Part shown: piece after piece, positions 50,383 to 61,537 of the stretch | Numbering within the stretch: position 1 is the first letter of the stretch | Layout: every line of letters starts with the position of its first letter | Notes under the pieces: model-generated | The model's input: the letters and a program-made list of their open reading frames with translations, nothing else | Told to the model about the DNA's origin: nothing | The model's database searches: none | Assembly (NCBI RefSeq): GCF_016093545.1 | Contig: NZ_JADKYX010000015.1 | Coordinates: 114,583-178,582, forward strand | Length of the DNA: 64,000 nucleotides | Direction: 5' to 3' | Source of the DNA: Massilia rhizosphaerae | Lineage (GTDB): Bacteria > Pseudomonadota > Gammaproteobacteria > Burkholderiales > Burkholderiaceae_D | Program-made: the position numbers and the translations under genes

Positions 50383-51747
50383 ATGTTTGAAACGCTATCG
50401 ACAGGCAATACCGCGCCGGCGGCGCGGGCCGCGCAGCCGGCGCCGCCGGGCGGTCCGGAGATCGCGCCGGTCCTGCCGCGCCAGGCCAAGACCGTGCGCG
50501 ATACCGGTCTCGAACCGCGCTTCGTGACGGACCTCGTGCTCAAGGCGATCCAGGCCGGCGGCAAGACACCGTTGACCCATCTGGCCGGCAAACTGAGGCT
50601 GTCGATCAGCGTGCTGCGCGAGGTCCTCAATCCGCTGATCGCGGAACAGCAGGTGGAAGTGGCCTGGTGCGGCGAGTCCGACATCGACATGCAATACCAG
50701 TTGACCGCACACGGCCAGCGCGGCGCTGTCGACGCCCTGGCGCGCTGCCGCTACCTCGGTCCGGCGCCCGTGACGCTCGCCTCGTATCGCGCCGTGGTCG
50801 AACGCCAGGCGCTGCGCCATGCGGACGCCGAGCGCATCACGGCCGCGCAACTGGCCGGCGCGCTCGGCGAGGATGGCCTGGCGCCGGCCGCGCGCGACGT
50901 GCTGGGCGCGGCACTGTATGCGCGCCGCTCGCTGCTGCTGTACGGGCCGTCCGGCGGCGGCAAGACGACGCTGGCGCGCAAGCTCGGGCGCCTGCTGCCG
51001 GGGCCCATCGCCGTGCCGTATGCCTTGATGGCCGGGCGCCAGGTGATCAGCCTGTTCGATCCCGCCGTGCACGTGGCGCCGCCGCCGGTCGCGCGCCAGC
51101 AGGAAGAACGGCGCAGCTGCGATGCGCGCTGGACCGTGTGCCAGCGCCCGCTCGTCCACGTCGGCGCCGAACTGGGACGCGACATGCTCGACCTGCGTTT
51201 CGACGCGGAGCAGGGCGTCTACCACGCGCCGCCGCACCTGCAGGCGAACAACGGGATGCTGGTGCTCGACGACGTCGGCCGCCAGCGCATCGCCGCCGCC
51301 GAGCTGCTGAACCGCTTCATCGGCCCGCTCGATGCCGGATGCGACCAGCTGTCGCTGCAAGGTGGCCAGACGGAGCTCGTGCCGTTCGATGCCGCCGTGG
51401 TGTTCGCGACCAACCTGGCCCCGACCGGCGTATTCGACGACGCCGCGCTGCGCCGCATCGGCTACAAGGCCGACATCGGCCCGCTCGAGCCGCACGCTTA
51501 CCGCGCGCTGTTGCGCCGCCAGTGCCGGCTGCGCCGCATCGAGTTCGAAGACGCCGCGGTCGACCACCTGATCGAGCGGCTGCACCCGCAATCCGGGCGC
51601 GCGCTGCTGGCCTGCTATCCCGGCGAACTGCTCGACCGGGTCGCCGATTTTGCCGGCTTCGCCGGGGCCGAACCACGTCTCACCGTCGCGGCGGTCGAGC
51701 AGGCCTGGCGCAGCATGTTCATCGCTTCTCCGGAGCCTCAATCATGA
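50383..51747 (+). CDS. AAA+ ATPase of the Tad locus with winged-helix-like N-terminus
   Basis: A 454-residue protein. Residues about 45-110 look like a winged helix (LKAIQAGGKTPLTHLAGKLRLS). Walker A is GPSGGGKTTLARKL at about 188-200, Walker B MLVLDDVGRQR, and a sensor-like FATNLAP follows. It is not TadA, TadZ or CpaE. Similar ATPases occur in Tad loci of Burkholderiales, role unknown. The ATGA overlap with cpaB places it in the operon. Confidence 0.82.
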   Translation: MFETLSTGNTAPAARAAQPAPPGGPEIAPVLPRQAKTVRDTGLEPRFVTDLVLKAIQAGGKTPLTHLAGKLRLSISVLREVLNPLIAEQQVEVAWCGESDIDMQYQLTAHGQRGAVDALARCRYLGPAPVTLASYRAVVERQALRHADAERITAAQLAGALGEDGLAPAARDVLGAALYARRSLLLYGPSGGGKTTLARKLGRLLPGPIAVPYALMAGRQVISLFDPAVHVAPPPVARQQEERRSCDARWTVCQRPLVHVGAELGRDMLDLRFDAEQGVYHAPPHLQANNGMLVLDDVGRQRIAAAELLNRFIGPLDAGCDQLSLQGGQTELVPFDAAVVFATNLAPTGVFDDAALRRIGYKADIGPLEPHAYRALLRRQCRLRRIEFEDAAVDHLIERLHPQSGRALLACYPGELLDRVADFAGFAGAEPRLTVAAVEQAWRSMFIASPEPQS

Positions 51748-52598
51748 AGAACAAGCGTGCCATCCTCGTCATGGCCGTCGCGATCCTGTTCGGATTTGCG
51801 GCCGTCGTGTTCGCATCGCGCTGGCTGTTGAAGCAGCCGGGCAGCGGCAGCGACCGCATCGTCGTCGCCGCCGCCGATATCAGCCTCGGCCAGCGCCTGA
51901 CCCCGGAGATGTTCAAGCTGGCCGACTGGCCCGCCGACAGCATGCCGAAAGGCGCCTTCACGGACCCGCAGAAACTGGGCGGCCGCGTCCTCAAGACGAA
52001 TCTGCTGGCGGGCGAACCGGTCAGCGAAGCCAAGCTGGCCCCGGCCGGCACGCTCGGCGGCTTGTCGGCGCTGATCTCGGAAGGCAAGCGGGCGATCACG
52101 GTGCGCGTGAACGACGTGATCGGCGTGGCGGGCTTCGCGCTGCCCGGCAACTACGTCGACATCATCGTCAGCACGCAGAAGGACGCGCCGGCCGGTGCCG
52201 ACGGCCGCCAGCAGAACATTTCGAAGATCGTGCTGGAACGGATCCTCGTGCTGGCCGTCGCCCAGGAAGTCAGCCGCGATGAGACCAAGCCCAAGGTCGT
52301 CAACGCGGTCACGCTGGAAGTCACGCCGGAGCAGGCCGAAAAGCTCGACCTGGCGCGCAGCGTCGGCACGCTGTCGCTGGCCCTGCGCAACCAGGTCGAC
52401 CCGCAGTCGGCCAGCACCGAAGGCGCGACCAAGCTGACCTTGCTGCCCGAGGCGCCGCCGCCCGCGCCTCGCAAGCCCGCGCCGAAGCCGGCACCGGCGG
52501 TGCGGCCGGCGCCGGTGGTGGTCAAGGTGGCGGCCCCGGTGCGGCGCGATTGCGTCACCGTGCTTAACGGCCTGCGCGTGTCGCAGGAGTGCTTCTGA
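51744..52598 (+). CDS. cpaB: Flp pilus assembly protein CpaB/RcpC
   Basis: A 284-residue periplasmic protein with an N-terminal membrane anchor (about 6-25) and a SAF-domain core (VVAAADISLGQRLTPEMF, KTNLLAGEPVSEAKL, FALPGNYVDIIVS). CpaB/RcpC links the secretin to the inner-membrane machine. The C-terminus is Ala/Pro/Lys-rich. Its ATG overlaps the ATPase stop. The last residues RRDCVTVLNGLRVSQECF include two cysteines. Confidence 0.92.
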   Translation: MKNKRAILVMAVAILFGFAAVVFASRWLLKQPGSGSDRIVVAAADISLGQRLTPEMFKLADWPADSMPKGAFTDPQKLGGRVLKTNLLAGEPVSEAKLAPAGTLGGLSALISEGKRAITVRVNDVIGVAGFALPGNYVDIIVSTQKDAPAGADGRQQNISKIVLERILVLAVAQEVSRDETKPKVVNAVTLEVTPEQAEKLDLARSVGTLSLALRNQVDPQSASTEGATKLTLLPEAPPPAPRKPAPKPAPAVRPAPVVVKVAAPVRRDCVTVLNGLRVSQECF

Positions 52599-52618
52599 AC
52601 CTCATCCAGGGTAAAGCC

Positions 52619-54163
52619 ATGAACGGATGCTTGACGCCATCACCGATGTTTCGCTGCCTGTTCGCCGCCGGCCTGGCGCTGGCGGTTGCGGGACCCGCGG
52701 CGGCCAAAACGAAAGCGCAGGCCGCGGACAAGCCGGCCGAAGCCGCGCCGCCGCGGGCCGAGGCCGGCCCCGACTGCAAGGGCGAGGCCGCGCGGCCGGC
52801 CCAGCTGGCGCTGCAGGTCGGCAAATCCAGCCTGATGCGCCTGCCGGAGCCGGTCCGGCATCGCAGCGTCGGCAACCCGCTCGTCGTGCAGGCGCTGATG
52901 GTGGCGCCCGACACGTTGTACATCGCGGGCGTCGACGTCGGTACGACCAATATGATCATCCAGGGCAAAAGCGGCCTGTGCAGCGTGCTCGACATCACCG
53001 TGGCCATGGACCCGTCGGCCGTGCAGGCGACGTTGGCCGCGGCCCTGCCGGACGAGCACGACATCAAGGTGATGGCCGCCGCCGATACCCTCGTGCTGAC
53101 CGGCACCGTGAGCGATGCGACCGCGGCGGCGCGCGCCGTCGAACTGGCGACGGCCTATGTACGGCGGCCGCTGCGCGGCTTGATGGTGCCCGACAAGGAA
53201 GATGCCGCCAGCCAGAAACAGCGGGAAAACCAGAACCAGGGCGGGGCGGCCACGACGCGCGTGGTCAACATGCTGTCCGTCCGCGCGCCCCAGCAGGTGC
53301 AGCTGGAGGTCAAGATCGCCGAAGTGTCGAAGACGCTGCTCGATCGCCTGGAGGCCGGCGTCACCTGGCGCTTCGGTTCCGGCAGCTGGGGTGCCACCTT
53401 GCTGTCGAACTTCATCAGCGGCACGGCCAACGCGTCGTTCCAGGCGAGCAAGGGCTCCTCGGGCCGCAGCGTGGCCGGCGCGGCCGAGAAGCAGGATGGA
53501 CTGGTGCGTGTGCTGGCCGAGCCGAACGTGATGGCGATCAGCGGCCAGGAAGGCACGTTCCTCGTCGGCGGCAAGTTTTATATTCCGGTGGCGCAGGACA
53601 ACAACCGGGTCACGCTCGAAGAGAAGGAGTTCGGCGTCGGCCTGCGCTTCACGCCGACGGTGCTGGGCGGCGGGCGCATCAACCTGCGCGTCGCGCCCGA
53701 GGTGTCGGAATTGTCGCGCGAAGGCATCGGCGTGTCGGCCACCGGCTTTTCCGGGACCGCCATCATGCCGGTCGTGACGACGCGCCGCGCCACGACCACG
53801 GTCCAGCTGTACGACGGCCAGAGCTTCGCGATCGGCGGCCTGATCAAGAGCAACCTCGTCGCGAACCTGAAAGGCTTGCCGGTGCTGGGCGAAATCCCCG
53901 TGTTGGGCGCCCTGTTCCGCAGCACCGATTACCAGCAGGACCGCACGGAACTGGTGTTCGTGATCACGGCCCACCTCGTCAAGCCATTGTCCGGCAATGC
54001 CTACACGCTCCCCACCGACAAGGTGGGCGAGCCGTCGCGCGCCGGGTTGATGCTGGGCGGACGCCTGGAAGGGCCACCCCCGCCGGTGACGACGGCGGCC
54101 ATGTCGGCCCCGGCGCCGGCGGCACCGCCGGCGCAAAGCGCGGGCGGCTTCGAACTGAAATAG
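52619..54163 (+). CDS. rcpA: Tad secretin RcpA/CpaC
   Basis: A 514-residue outer-membrane secretin. A signal peptide (about 1-29, to PAAAK) is followed by the pilus-secretin N-terminal domain (PLVVQALMVAPDTLYIAGVDVGTTNM), a BON-like module, and the secretin core with VRVLAEPNVMAISGQEGTF and PVLGEIPVLGALFRS. It forms the pore for the Flp pilus. The start at 52619 follows AGGGTAAAG. The C-terminal 50 residues are Pro/Ala-rich. Confidence 0.94.
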   Translation: MNGCLTPSPMFRCLFAAGLALAVAGPAAAKTKAQAADKPAEAAPPRAEAGPDCKGEAARPAQLALQVGKSSLMRLPEPVRHRSVGNPLVVQALMVAPDTLYIAGVDVGTTNMIIQGKSGLCSVLDITVAMDPSAVQATLAAALPDEHDIKVMAAADTLVLTGTVSDATAAARAVELATAYVRRPLRGLMVPDKEDAASQKQRENQNQGGAATTRVVNMLSVRAPQQVQLEVKIAEVSKTLLDRLEAGVTWRFGSGSWGATLLSNFISGTANASFQASKGSSGRSVAGAAEKQDGLVRVLAEPNVMAISGQEGTFLVGGKFYIPVAQDNNRVTLEEKEFGVGLRFTPTVLGGGRINLRVAPEVSELSREGIGVSATGFSGTAIMPVVTTRRATTTVQLYDGQSFAIGGLIKSNLVANLKGLPVLGEIPVLGALFRSTDYQQDRTELVFVITAHLVKPLSGNAYTLPTDKVGEPSRAGLMLGGRLEGPPPPVTTAAMSAPAPAAPPAQSAGGFELK

Positions 54164-54172
54164 GAGAGAGCG

Positions 54173-54451
54173 ATGGCCACCAGATACAAGCGCACGGCGT
54201 GCGCGGCGCTGTCGGGCATGCTGCTGTGCGGATGCAGCACGACCCCGGGCTTCTATGAACACTTCGGCACTTCCGTGCGCGCCAACCTGGCGGCACAGGT
54301 GCTCGATCCGGCCGCGGCGGCCAATACGAATCCCGCCGCCGGCATGGAGGGCGGCGCCGCCGTCATCGCCCATGGACGTTACCAGGACTCGTTCAAGGCG
54401 ACCGAACCCGCCGTCAAGCCGTTGATCCTCGGCGGGGTGGGCAGCAAGTGA
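54173..54451 (+). CDS. Small Tad-locus lipoprotein
   Basis: A 92-residue lipoprotein with lipobox LLCGC at residues 17-21. The mature part has the pattern GTSVRANLAAQVLDP and GRYQDSF, shared by small lipoproteins of betaproteobacterial Tad loci. It may be the secretin pilotin or stabiliser (inference from place between rcpA and tadZ). Confidence 0.8.
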   Translation: MATRYKRTACAALSGMLLCGCSTTPGFYEHFGTSVRANLAAQVLDPAAAANTNPAAGMEGGAAVIAHGRYQDSFKATEPAVKPLILGGVGSK

Positions 54452-54525
54452 CGCGCCGCCGCACCTTCGTTCCGACCCTATTCTTCCCACCAACCCGATG
54501 ACCGAGACCCGTCCCGAGGAGTCCG

Positions 54526-55698
54526 ATGAAAGCCCTGCTGATCAGCCGCGACACCCAGCTTTACGCGGAGATCGCCTCCCAAGGCGCGGCGCGCGTACCG
54601 CCGTTGAACGTCGCCGCCAGCCGCGCCAGCCTGCGCGATGCGCTCGAGCGTCCGCTGTCTGATGGTCCGAGCCTGATCATCGTCGACATCAGCGACGCCG
54701 ATGCCGCCGACGGCGACCTGCTGGAGCGCCTGACCCGCCACTACTCGGCCGCGCATTTCATGCTGCTGACCGACAATCACCATCCCGATGTTCTGATCCG
54801 CGCCATGCGCGCCGGCGTGCGCGAAGTGCTGCAACTGCCGCTGGTGCACCGCGCGCTGCACGAGGCGATCGACCGCATCGCGGCCAGCGCCGGCGTGGCC
54901 GCGATGCGCGACGGGAAGATACTCGCGTTTATCGCCTGCAAGGGCGGCAGCGGCGCGACCTTCATCTCCACCAATTTCGGCTACGCGCTGGCCACGCTGG
55001 CGGACAAGAAGGTGCTGCTGATCGACCTGCACCGCCAGTTCGGCGACGCCACGCTGTACGTGTCGGACCAGAAGCCTGCGATGACCTTGTCCGACGTGTG
55101 CCAGCAGATCGCCCGCATCGACGGACCGTTCCTCGAATCGTGCCTCGTGCACGTGGCGCCCGGCTTCGGCGTGCTGGCCGCGGCCGACGACCCGGGCCAG
55201 ACCGTCGAGGCCAAGCCCGAGCACATCGACACGATCCTGCGCGTCGCGCGCCAGCACTACGACTACATCCTGCTCGACGTCGGGCGCCAGATCGACGCGG
55301 TGTCGCTGCGCGCGCTCGACAGCACCGACGCGATCTACCCGGTGCTGCAGCTGGCGCTGCCGGACATCCGCGACGCGCGCCGCCTGCTCGACATCTTCCG
55401 CTCGCTCGGTTACGTGACGGACCACATCCGCCTGATCGTGAACCGCTACGAAAAGGGCGGCAAGCTGCGCCTGCAGGACCTGCACGCGGCGCTGGGCGCG
55501 GAAGTGCTGCACACCGTCCCCAACGATTACATCGCCGTCACCGACTCCGTCAACCAGGGCATTCCGGTGCTGCAGCTGGCGCGCACGAGCGCCGCCGCGC
55601 GCAGCCTGGCCGACCTGGTCGAAGTGGTGACCGCACGCCGCATCCCCGAAGCCAAGGGCCTGTTCGACCGCCTGTTCGGCCGCGGCGAAGACGATTGA
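54526..55698 (+). CDS. tadZ: Tad pilus assembly ATPase TadZ/CpaE
   Basis: A 390-residue protein. Residues 1-120 are an atypical response-regulator-like domain (ALLISRDTQLYAEI). Residues about 130-380 are a ParA/MinD-like ATPase with the deviant Walker A CKGGSGATFIS. TadZ/CpaE localises the Tad machine at the pole or membrane. There is no phospho-acceptor pocket clear enough to claim receiver function. Confidence 0.92.
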   Translation: MKALLISRDTQLYAEIASQGAARVPPLNVAASRASLRDALERPLSDGPSLIIVDISDADAADGDLLERLTRHYSAAHFMLLTDNHHPDVLIRAMRAGVREVLQLPLVHRALHEAIDRIAASAGVAAMRDGKILAFIACKGGSGATFISTNFGYALATLADKKVLLIDLHRQFGDATLYVSDQKPAMTLSDVCQQIARIDGPFLESCLVHVAPGFGVLAAADDPGQTVEAKPEHIDTILRVARQHYDYILLDVGRQIDAVSLRALDSTDAIYPVLQLALPDIRDARRLLDIFRSLGYVTDHIRLIVNRYEKGGKLRLQDLHAALGAEVLHTVPNDYIAVTDSVNQGIPVLQLARTSAAARSLADLVEVVTARRIPEAKGLFDRLFGRGEDD

Positions 55699-55717
55699 TT
55701 TTTTCAAGGAGCCGTCC

Positions 55718-57061
<1,344 letters not shown>

Positions 57062-57080
57062 GCAAACCGCGGAGCCACGC

Positions 57081-58058
57081 ATGGATATCCTCTTCTACGG
57101 ATTCATCGTCTTCCTGTTCGCCGCCGTCATCCTCGCCATCGAGGGCCTCTATCTATGGTGGGTGAGCACGCACGGCGCCAGCGCGCAGCGGATCGCGCGC
57201 CGGCTGCAGCTGATGTCGGGGAACCAGGGGCGCGGTGCCGAACGCATCTCGATCCTCAAGCTGCGCCGCTTCGGCCGTCACGACCTGACCGACCGCCTGC
57301 TGCAACGCTGGCGCCTTGCGCATCGCCTCGACCGGTTGCTCGTGCAGTCCGGGATCGCCTGGTCGGTCGAACGATTCCTGCTGTGCTCCGGCGGGGTCGT
57401 CTTGCTGGCCGTGTACGTGGTGATGCAGTGGCCGCTGCCGCTGCCGGCGCGCGTTGGGGTCGTCCTGTTGTGCGCCCACGTGCCGCTACTGCTGGTGCGC
57501 CGCGCCCGCACGCGCCGCCTCGTGCGCATCGAAGAGCAGTTGCCGGATGCGGCCGACTTCATCGCGCGCGCGCTGCGTGCCGGCCATTCGTTTTCGAACG
57601 TGCTGCAAATCGTCGGCAACGAATTGCCGGAACCGCTCAGCGGCGAGTTCCGCATCGCGCGCGAGGAAATCAACTACGGCGTGCCGCTGAGCGAAGCGCT
57701 GCACAACATGGCGGCGCGCATTCCGCTGACCGACCTGCGCTACCTCGTCATCGCCATACTGATCCAGCGCGAGACGGGCGGCAACCTGGCCGAGATTCTC
57801 AGCAACATCGGCTACATCATCCGCGGCCGCCTGCGGCTGGCGGCGCAGGTCCGCGTGTTGTCGGCCGAAGGGCGCATGTCGGCCTGGATCCTCGGACTGC
57901 TGCCGTTCGCCGTGGGCGCCATGCTGCTGCTGGTGAATCCCACCTACGTCATGGTGTTGTGGAGCGATCCGATGGGCGTCAAGCTGCTCTGGACCGCGCT
58001 GGTGATGATCATCATCGGCGTGATCTGGCTGAAGAAGGTGATCCGTATCCGTATCTGA
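57081..58058 (+). CDS. tadB: Tad inner-membrane platform protein TadB
   Basis: A 325-residue inner-membrane protein with a T2SF domain. RRLVRIEEQLPDAADFIARALRAGHSF starts the cytoplasmic T2SF region, LVIAILIQRETGGNLAEILSNI is the characteristic segment, and membrane helices lie at both ends. It forms the platform with TadC. Normal length for the family. Confidence 0.94.
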   Translation: MDILFYGFIVFLFAAVILAIEGLYLWWVSTHGASAQRIARRLQLMSGNQGRGAERISILKLRRFGRHDLTDRLLQRWRLAHRLDRLLVQSGIAWSVERFLLCSGGVVLLAVYVVMQWPLPLPARVGVVLLCAHVPLLLVRRARTRRLVRIEEQLPDAADFIARALRAGHSFSNVLQIVGNELPEPLSGEFRIAREEINYGVPLSEALHNMAARIPLTDLRYLVIAILIQRETGGNLAEILSNIGYIIRGRLRLAAQVRVLSAEGRMSAWILGLLPFAVGAMLLLVNPTYVMVLWSDPMGVKLLWTALVMIIIGVIWLKKVIRIRI

Positions 58059-58068
58059 GGAGACATCG

Positions 58069-59010
58069 ATGACTCGCGCACAGCTGCTGTTCCTGTTGAT
58101 CGTCTTCGCGGTCGTTTGCGGCCTTGCCTGGCTCGCGGCGGTGCTGTTCGCGCCCGCCGCGCTGCGTGCCCGCCTGGCGAGCTTCATGGGCCGCGCGGAA
58201 GATGGCCAGGCCGAGCGCAGCGGCTGGGTCGACCGTGTCGCGCGCGCCGTCAAGCCGCTGACCAAATTGTCGGTGCCGGACGAAGGCTGGGAAAAGTCGG
58301 CGCTGCGTACCCGTTTCATGAATGCCGGCTGGCGCAATCCGGCGGCGCCGACGTTGTACTTCGCCTCCAAGACGCTGCTGGCGCTGGGCCTGCCCGCGCT
58401 GGCCGGCATCGTGCTGGCGTTCGTGCCCGCCACGATCGCGAATATCGGGACGTTGTTCCTGCTGCTGCTGGCGGCGACGTGCGGCTACTATCTGCCGAAC
58501 GTGATCCTCGAGCGCGTCATCACGCGCCGCAAGCGCGACATCTTCGAAAACATTCCGGACGCGCTCGATCTGCTCACGGTGTGCGTGGAGGCCGGCCTGA
58601 GCCTCGAGCGCGCGCTGGTCAAGGTCGCCGCCGAGATCCACTTCAAGAGCGTGACGCTGGGCCAGGAATTGCAGATCGTGCTGATGGAGATGCGCGCCGG
58701 CTTCAGCAAGGAAAAGGCATTGCGCAATTTTGCGCTGCGCATCGGACTGGACGACATCGATTCGCTGGTCGCGATGCTGATCCAGTCGGAGCGCTTCGGC
58801 ACCAGCATCGGCGACGCCTTGCGCGTCTATTCGGAAACGCTGCGCAGCAAGCGCCGCATGGTGGCGGAAGAGGCGGCCGCCAAGATCGGCCTGAAACTTT
58901 TGTTCCCCCTCATCTTCTGCATCTTCCCGACCCTGTTGATGGTGTTGCTGGGGCCCGCCGGCATCCAGATCACCAAGCTGTTCGGTACGACACTGAGCGG
59001 TTCCAATTGA
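58069..59010 (+). CDS. tadC: Tad inner-membrane platform protein TadC
   Basis: A 313-residue T2SF-domain protein. NIPDALDLLTVCVEAGLSLERALVKVA and SLVAMLIQSERFGTSIGDALRVYSE are typical TadC motifs, with a C-terminal membrane pair ending QITKLF. It starts 10 bp after tadB. Confidence 0.94.
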   Translation: MTRAQLLFLLIVFAVVCGLAWLAAVLFAPAALRARLASFMGRAEDGQAERSGWVDRVARAVKPLTKLSVPDEGWEKSALRTRFMNAGWRNPAAPTLYFASKTLLALGLPALAGIVLAFVPATIANIGTLFLLLLAATCGYYLPNVILERVITRRKRDIFENIPDALDLLTVCVEAGLSLERALVKVAAEIHFKSVTLGQELQIVLMEMRAGFSKEKALRNFALRIGLDDIDSLVAMLIQSERFGTSIGDALRVYSETLRSKRRMVAEEAAAKIGLKLLFPLIFCIFPTLLMVLLGPAGIQITKLFGTTLSGSN

Positions 59011-59026
59011 TTCAATGGAGATTGTC

Positions 59027-60121
59027 ATGCGCACGCGTATCCGGCTTTATACCCTGCCGCTGTTGTGCAGCGGTGCGCTGCTGCTTGCCTGCAGCAGTCC
59101 GCCCTGGCAGCCGGACGCGGGACCGTCCGCGTTTTCGGCGGCGAACGACAACTATCTGCGCGGCCGCAACCTGTACCTCGCGCGCCGCTACGACGAAGCG
59201 ATCGCCGCCTACGAGGCCGCGCTGCGCATCGACGGCACGCACGTCAACGCGCGCAACGGCCTGGCGATCGCCTACGCCGAGCGCCGCGATTTCGCCCATG
59301 CGATCCCGATCTGGCGCGATCTCACCCGCGACATCACCATGGCATCCGGCCCGGCGTCCAGCTACCTGTTCGCCAACCTGGGATACGCCTACCTGCTCAG
59401 CGGCGATCTGGATGCGGCCCAGGTCGCGCTGGAAAAAGCCTGCCTGCTCGACCCGCTCAGCCAGCGCGCCTGGCAATACCTCGGCGAGACCTTGCTCAAG
59501 CTGGGCCAGGAAGAGCGTGGCCGGCAGATGCTGCGCCAGGCCGAGGCGCTGCGCGAGCACGATTTCCGCGCCGACTATGCGACGGCGAATGGCGGCGCGC
59601 GGCTGCCTGCCATCGAGCAGGCGGTCAAGACCCACGAGCATCCCGACGACGAAGAATGGGCCTCCGTCGAAGTGATCCGCCGGGACGACGGCATGCTCGA
59701 GCTGCGGCGCGTGCCGGCGCGCGCCGCGCCGCCGCACAGTGCGCCGGTCGACATGGCGGCCGCAGAGCCGCCCGCGCCGGAAGCGATCGCCAGGCTCGAG
59801 ATCAGCAATGGCGACGGCCGCCGGGGCCTGGCGCGCTTCGTGTCGCGCCAGTTGCGCGATCCCGGGCTCAAAGTCGTGCGCTTGACCAACGAAAAAGGAT
59901 TCGACGTGCGCCGGACACGCGTCGAGTACCAGCCGGCCTTCCGGACGGCGGCGGAACGCCTGGCCCGGCATGTCGGCAGCGGCGAACCGGTCGAAGCCGA
60001 CATGGCCGGGCATGCCGACGTGCGCCTCGTCATCGGCCACGACCTGCCGCTGCAGCGCATCGTCGCACGGCCACCGTCGGGACCGCTCGTGGCGCACGCG
60101 GGCCGGATCGACGCGCCTTGA
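59027..60121 (+). CDS. tadD: TPR lipoprotein TadD with LytR_C-like domain
   Basis: A 364-residue outer-membrane lipoprotein with lipobox LLLAC (Cys22). TPRs cover about 40-180 (NYLRGRNLYLARRYDEAIAAYEAAL). Residues about 255-345 match the LytR C-terminal fold (IARLEISNGDGRRGLARFVS), a variation on plain TadD. It may act as secretin pilotin. It is the last recognised Tad gene here; tadE, tadF and tadG do not follow. Confidence 0.88.
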   Translation: MRTRIRLYTLPLLCSGALLLACSSPPWQPDAGPSAFSAANDNYLRGRNLYLARRYDEAIAAYEAALRIDGTHVNARNGLAIAYAERRDFAHAIPIWRDLTRDITMASGPASSYLFANLGYAYLLSGDLDAAQVALEKACLLDPLSQRAWQYLGETLLKLGQEERGRQMLRQAEALREHDFRADYATANGGARLPAIEQAVKTHEHPDDEEWASVEVIRRDDGMLELRRVPARAAPPHSAPVDMAAAEPPAPEAIARLEISNGDGRRGLARFVSRQLRDPGLKVVRLTNEKGFDVRRTRVEYQPAFRTAAERLARHVGSGEPVEADMAGHADVRLVIGHDLPLQRIVARPPSGPLVAHAGRIDAP

Positions 60122-60210
60122 CCGTCGAGTGCCGATTTCACAACAGTAGCGGGCGACAGGTTGTCTCGAAATTCGGAATAATGAACGCTTGATCTTTCGG
60201 GAGAATCGCC

Positions 60211-60534
60211 ATGAAGCTCATTCGTTTCCAGTCCGCTATTGCTCAGTCTATTCTTGCAACGTCGCTGCTGGTCTCGCTCGCAGCCTGCGCCCCGACGCCG
60301 ACCCGGGAAGGCACGGGCGAATACGTCGACGATTCCTTGATTACCAGCAAAGTAAAAGCCGCCTTCGCCGCCGATCCGACGGTCAAGGCGACCCAGGTCA
60401 ACGTGGAAACGTTCAAGGGAACGGTACAACTGAGCGGCTTCGTCGATTCGCGCGAATCCGCCGAAAAGGCCGTGGAAATCGCGCGCGGCGTGAAAGGCGT
60501 GAAAGCGGTCAAGAACGACACCGTCATCCGCTGA
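60211..60534 (+). CDS. BON-domain lipoprotein (OsmY-like)
   Basis: A 107-residue lipoprotein with lipobox SLAAC (Cys26) and one BON domain (DDSLITSKVKAAF, QLSGFVDSRESAEKAV). BON proteins bind phospholipids and help envelope stress tolerance. It is 89 bp after tadD with its own GGGAG box and probably an independent promoter. Confidence 0.9.
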   Translation: MKLIRFQSAIAQSILATSLLVSLAACAPTPTREGTGEYVDDSLITSKVKAAFAADPTVKATQVNVETFKGTVQLSGFVDSRESAEKAVEIARGVKGVKAVKNDTVIR

Positions 60535-60555
60535 TGACGATGCCGCACGGCACGT

Positions 60556-61323
60556 TCACTGCCAGCTGACTTTCCCGAAGCCGTTCGTCGTCGCATTGCG
60601 CGTGGCCGGCTTGCCGTAGACGGTGGCCGAACCCATGCCGCTCAGGTTGACGTTGGCGGCCGTCTTCGCGTACACGCTGGCGCCGCCGAGGCCGGTCATG
60701 TCCAGGTCGACCGTCTCGGCACGCAATTGTTGAGCGTCCAGGCCGCCGACGCCGCCCAGCTGTGCGCGCAGCAATTTCGTCTGGCCGGCCACGGTGATAT
60801 GCCCGGCGCCGCCCAGGTGCAATTCGATGCGTTCGGCCTGGCCGGGATTCAAGGTAAGGCTGCCGACGCCGCCCAGGCGCGCGTCGACGTCGCGATATTG
60901 TCCCGTGAAACGCACGGCGCCGGCACCGTCCAGCGCGAGCTTCAGCTTGTCGCCGCTGAAGCCGGACACGTCGCTCGAGCCGACGCCCTGCGACACGAAT
61001 TCCTGCAGATTCGGCACGGTCAGGTCGGCGCGCAATTCGCCCTTGCTGTTGCCGTCGAAACGGGTATTGTTTTCCATGTCGATGACGAGCGTATCGCCGC
61101 GCTGCGTCGTCGTTACCTTCGCCACGTAGCGGCGGTCGCCGGACACCACGAGCGACGGCGTCGCGCCCTGGCGCAGGTTCAGGCGGATCACGCCGCCCAG
61201 ATGCACTTTCGACACGCCGGCATCCACATTGCGGTTTTCGCGGACGAGATCGTCGGCCACGGCGGCATGCGCGCCGATGGCCAGGGTCGTGGCGAGGACG
61301 GCGCTCTTGATCAGTTTGTTCAT
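60556..61323 (-). CDS. Head-GIN/DUF2807 auto-transporter-adhesin-like protein
   Basis: A 255-residue exported protein. A signal peptide (about 1-22, to AVA) precedes a DUF2807 domain rich in repeated GG(V/A)G turns (LGGVGSL, LGGAGHIT, LGGVGGL, TGLGGAS), which fold into a parallel beta-helix. The function of the family is unknown. ATG 61323 has GGAG upstream; upstream in-frame sequence was left out. It is convergent with the BON gene, 21 bp apart, with no terminator seen. Confidence 0.87.
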   Translation of the reverse strand: MNKLIKSAVLATTLAIGAHAAVADDLVRENRNVDAGVSKVHLGGVIRLNLRQGATPSLVVSGDRRYVAKVTTTQRGDTLVIDMENNTRFDGNSKGELRADLTVPNLQEFVSQGVGSSDVSGFSGDKLKLALDGAGAVRFTGQYRDVDARLGGVGSLTLNPGQAERIELHLGGAGHITVAGQTKLLRAQLGGVGGLDAQQLRAETVDLDMTGLGGASVYAKTAANVNLSGMGSATVYGKPATRNATTNGFGKVSWQ

Positions 61324-61537
61324 GTCAGTGTCTCCGATAGTGGATAGTGATCCGATGGATGCACTATAGGCAAACACCCTGGACGGAACCCGTCGATTGC
61401 GACAGGACGCAGCATTGGCGGTACAGGCCGTGAAATCGCCGCATTGCCCGGCATTCACGCGAGCGCACTTGGACTCACTCGCCTCGTCGCCATGTTCTGT
61501 CGGCAGATGGCACGAATGATCGGAAGACGAGAGCGCA

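Noticed and set aside
61508..61526. TGGCACG upstream of rtcB as a sigma-54 promoter
   Set aside because: The base pair at the -12 position is CG, not GC, and the predicted start would fall within a few bases of the start codon.
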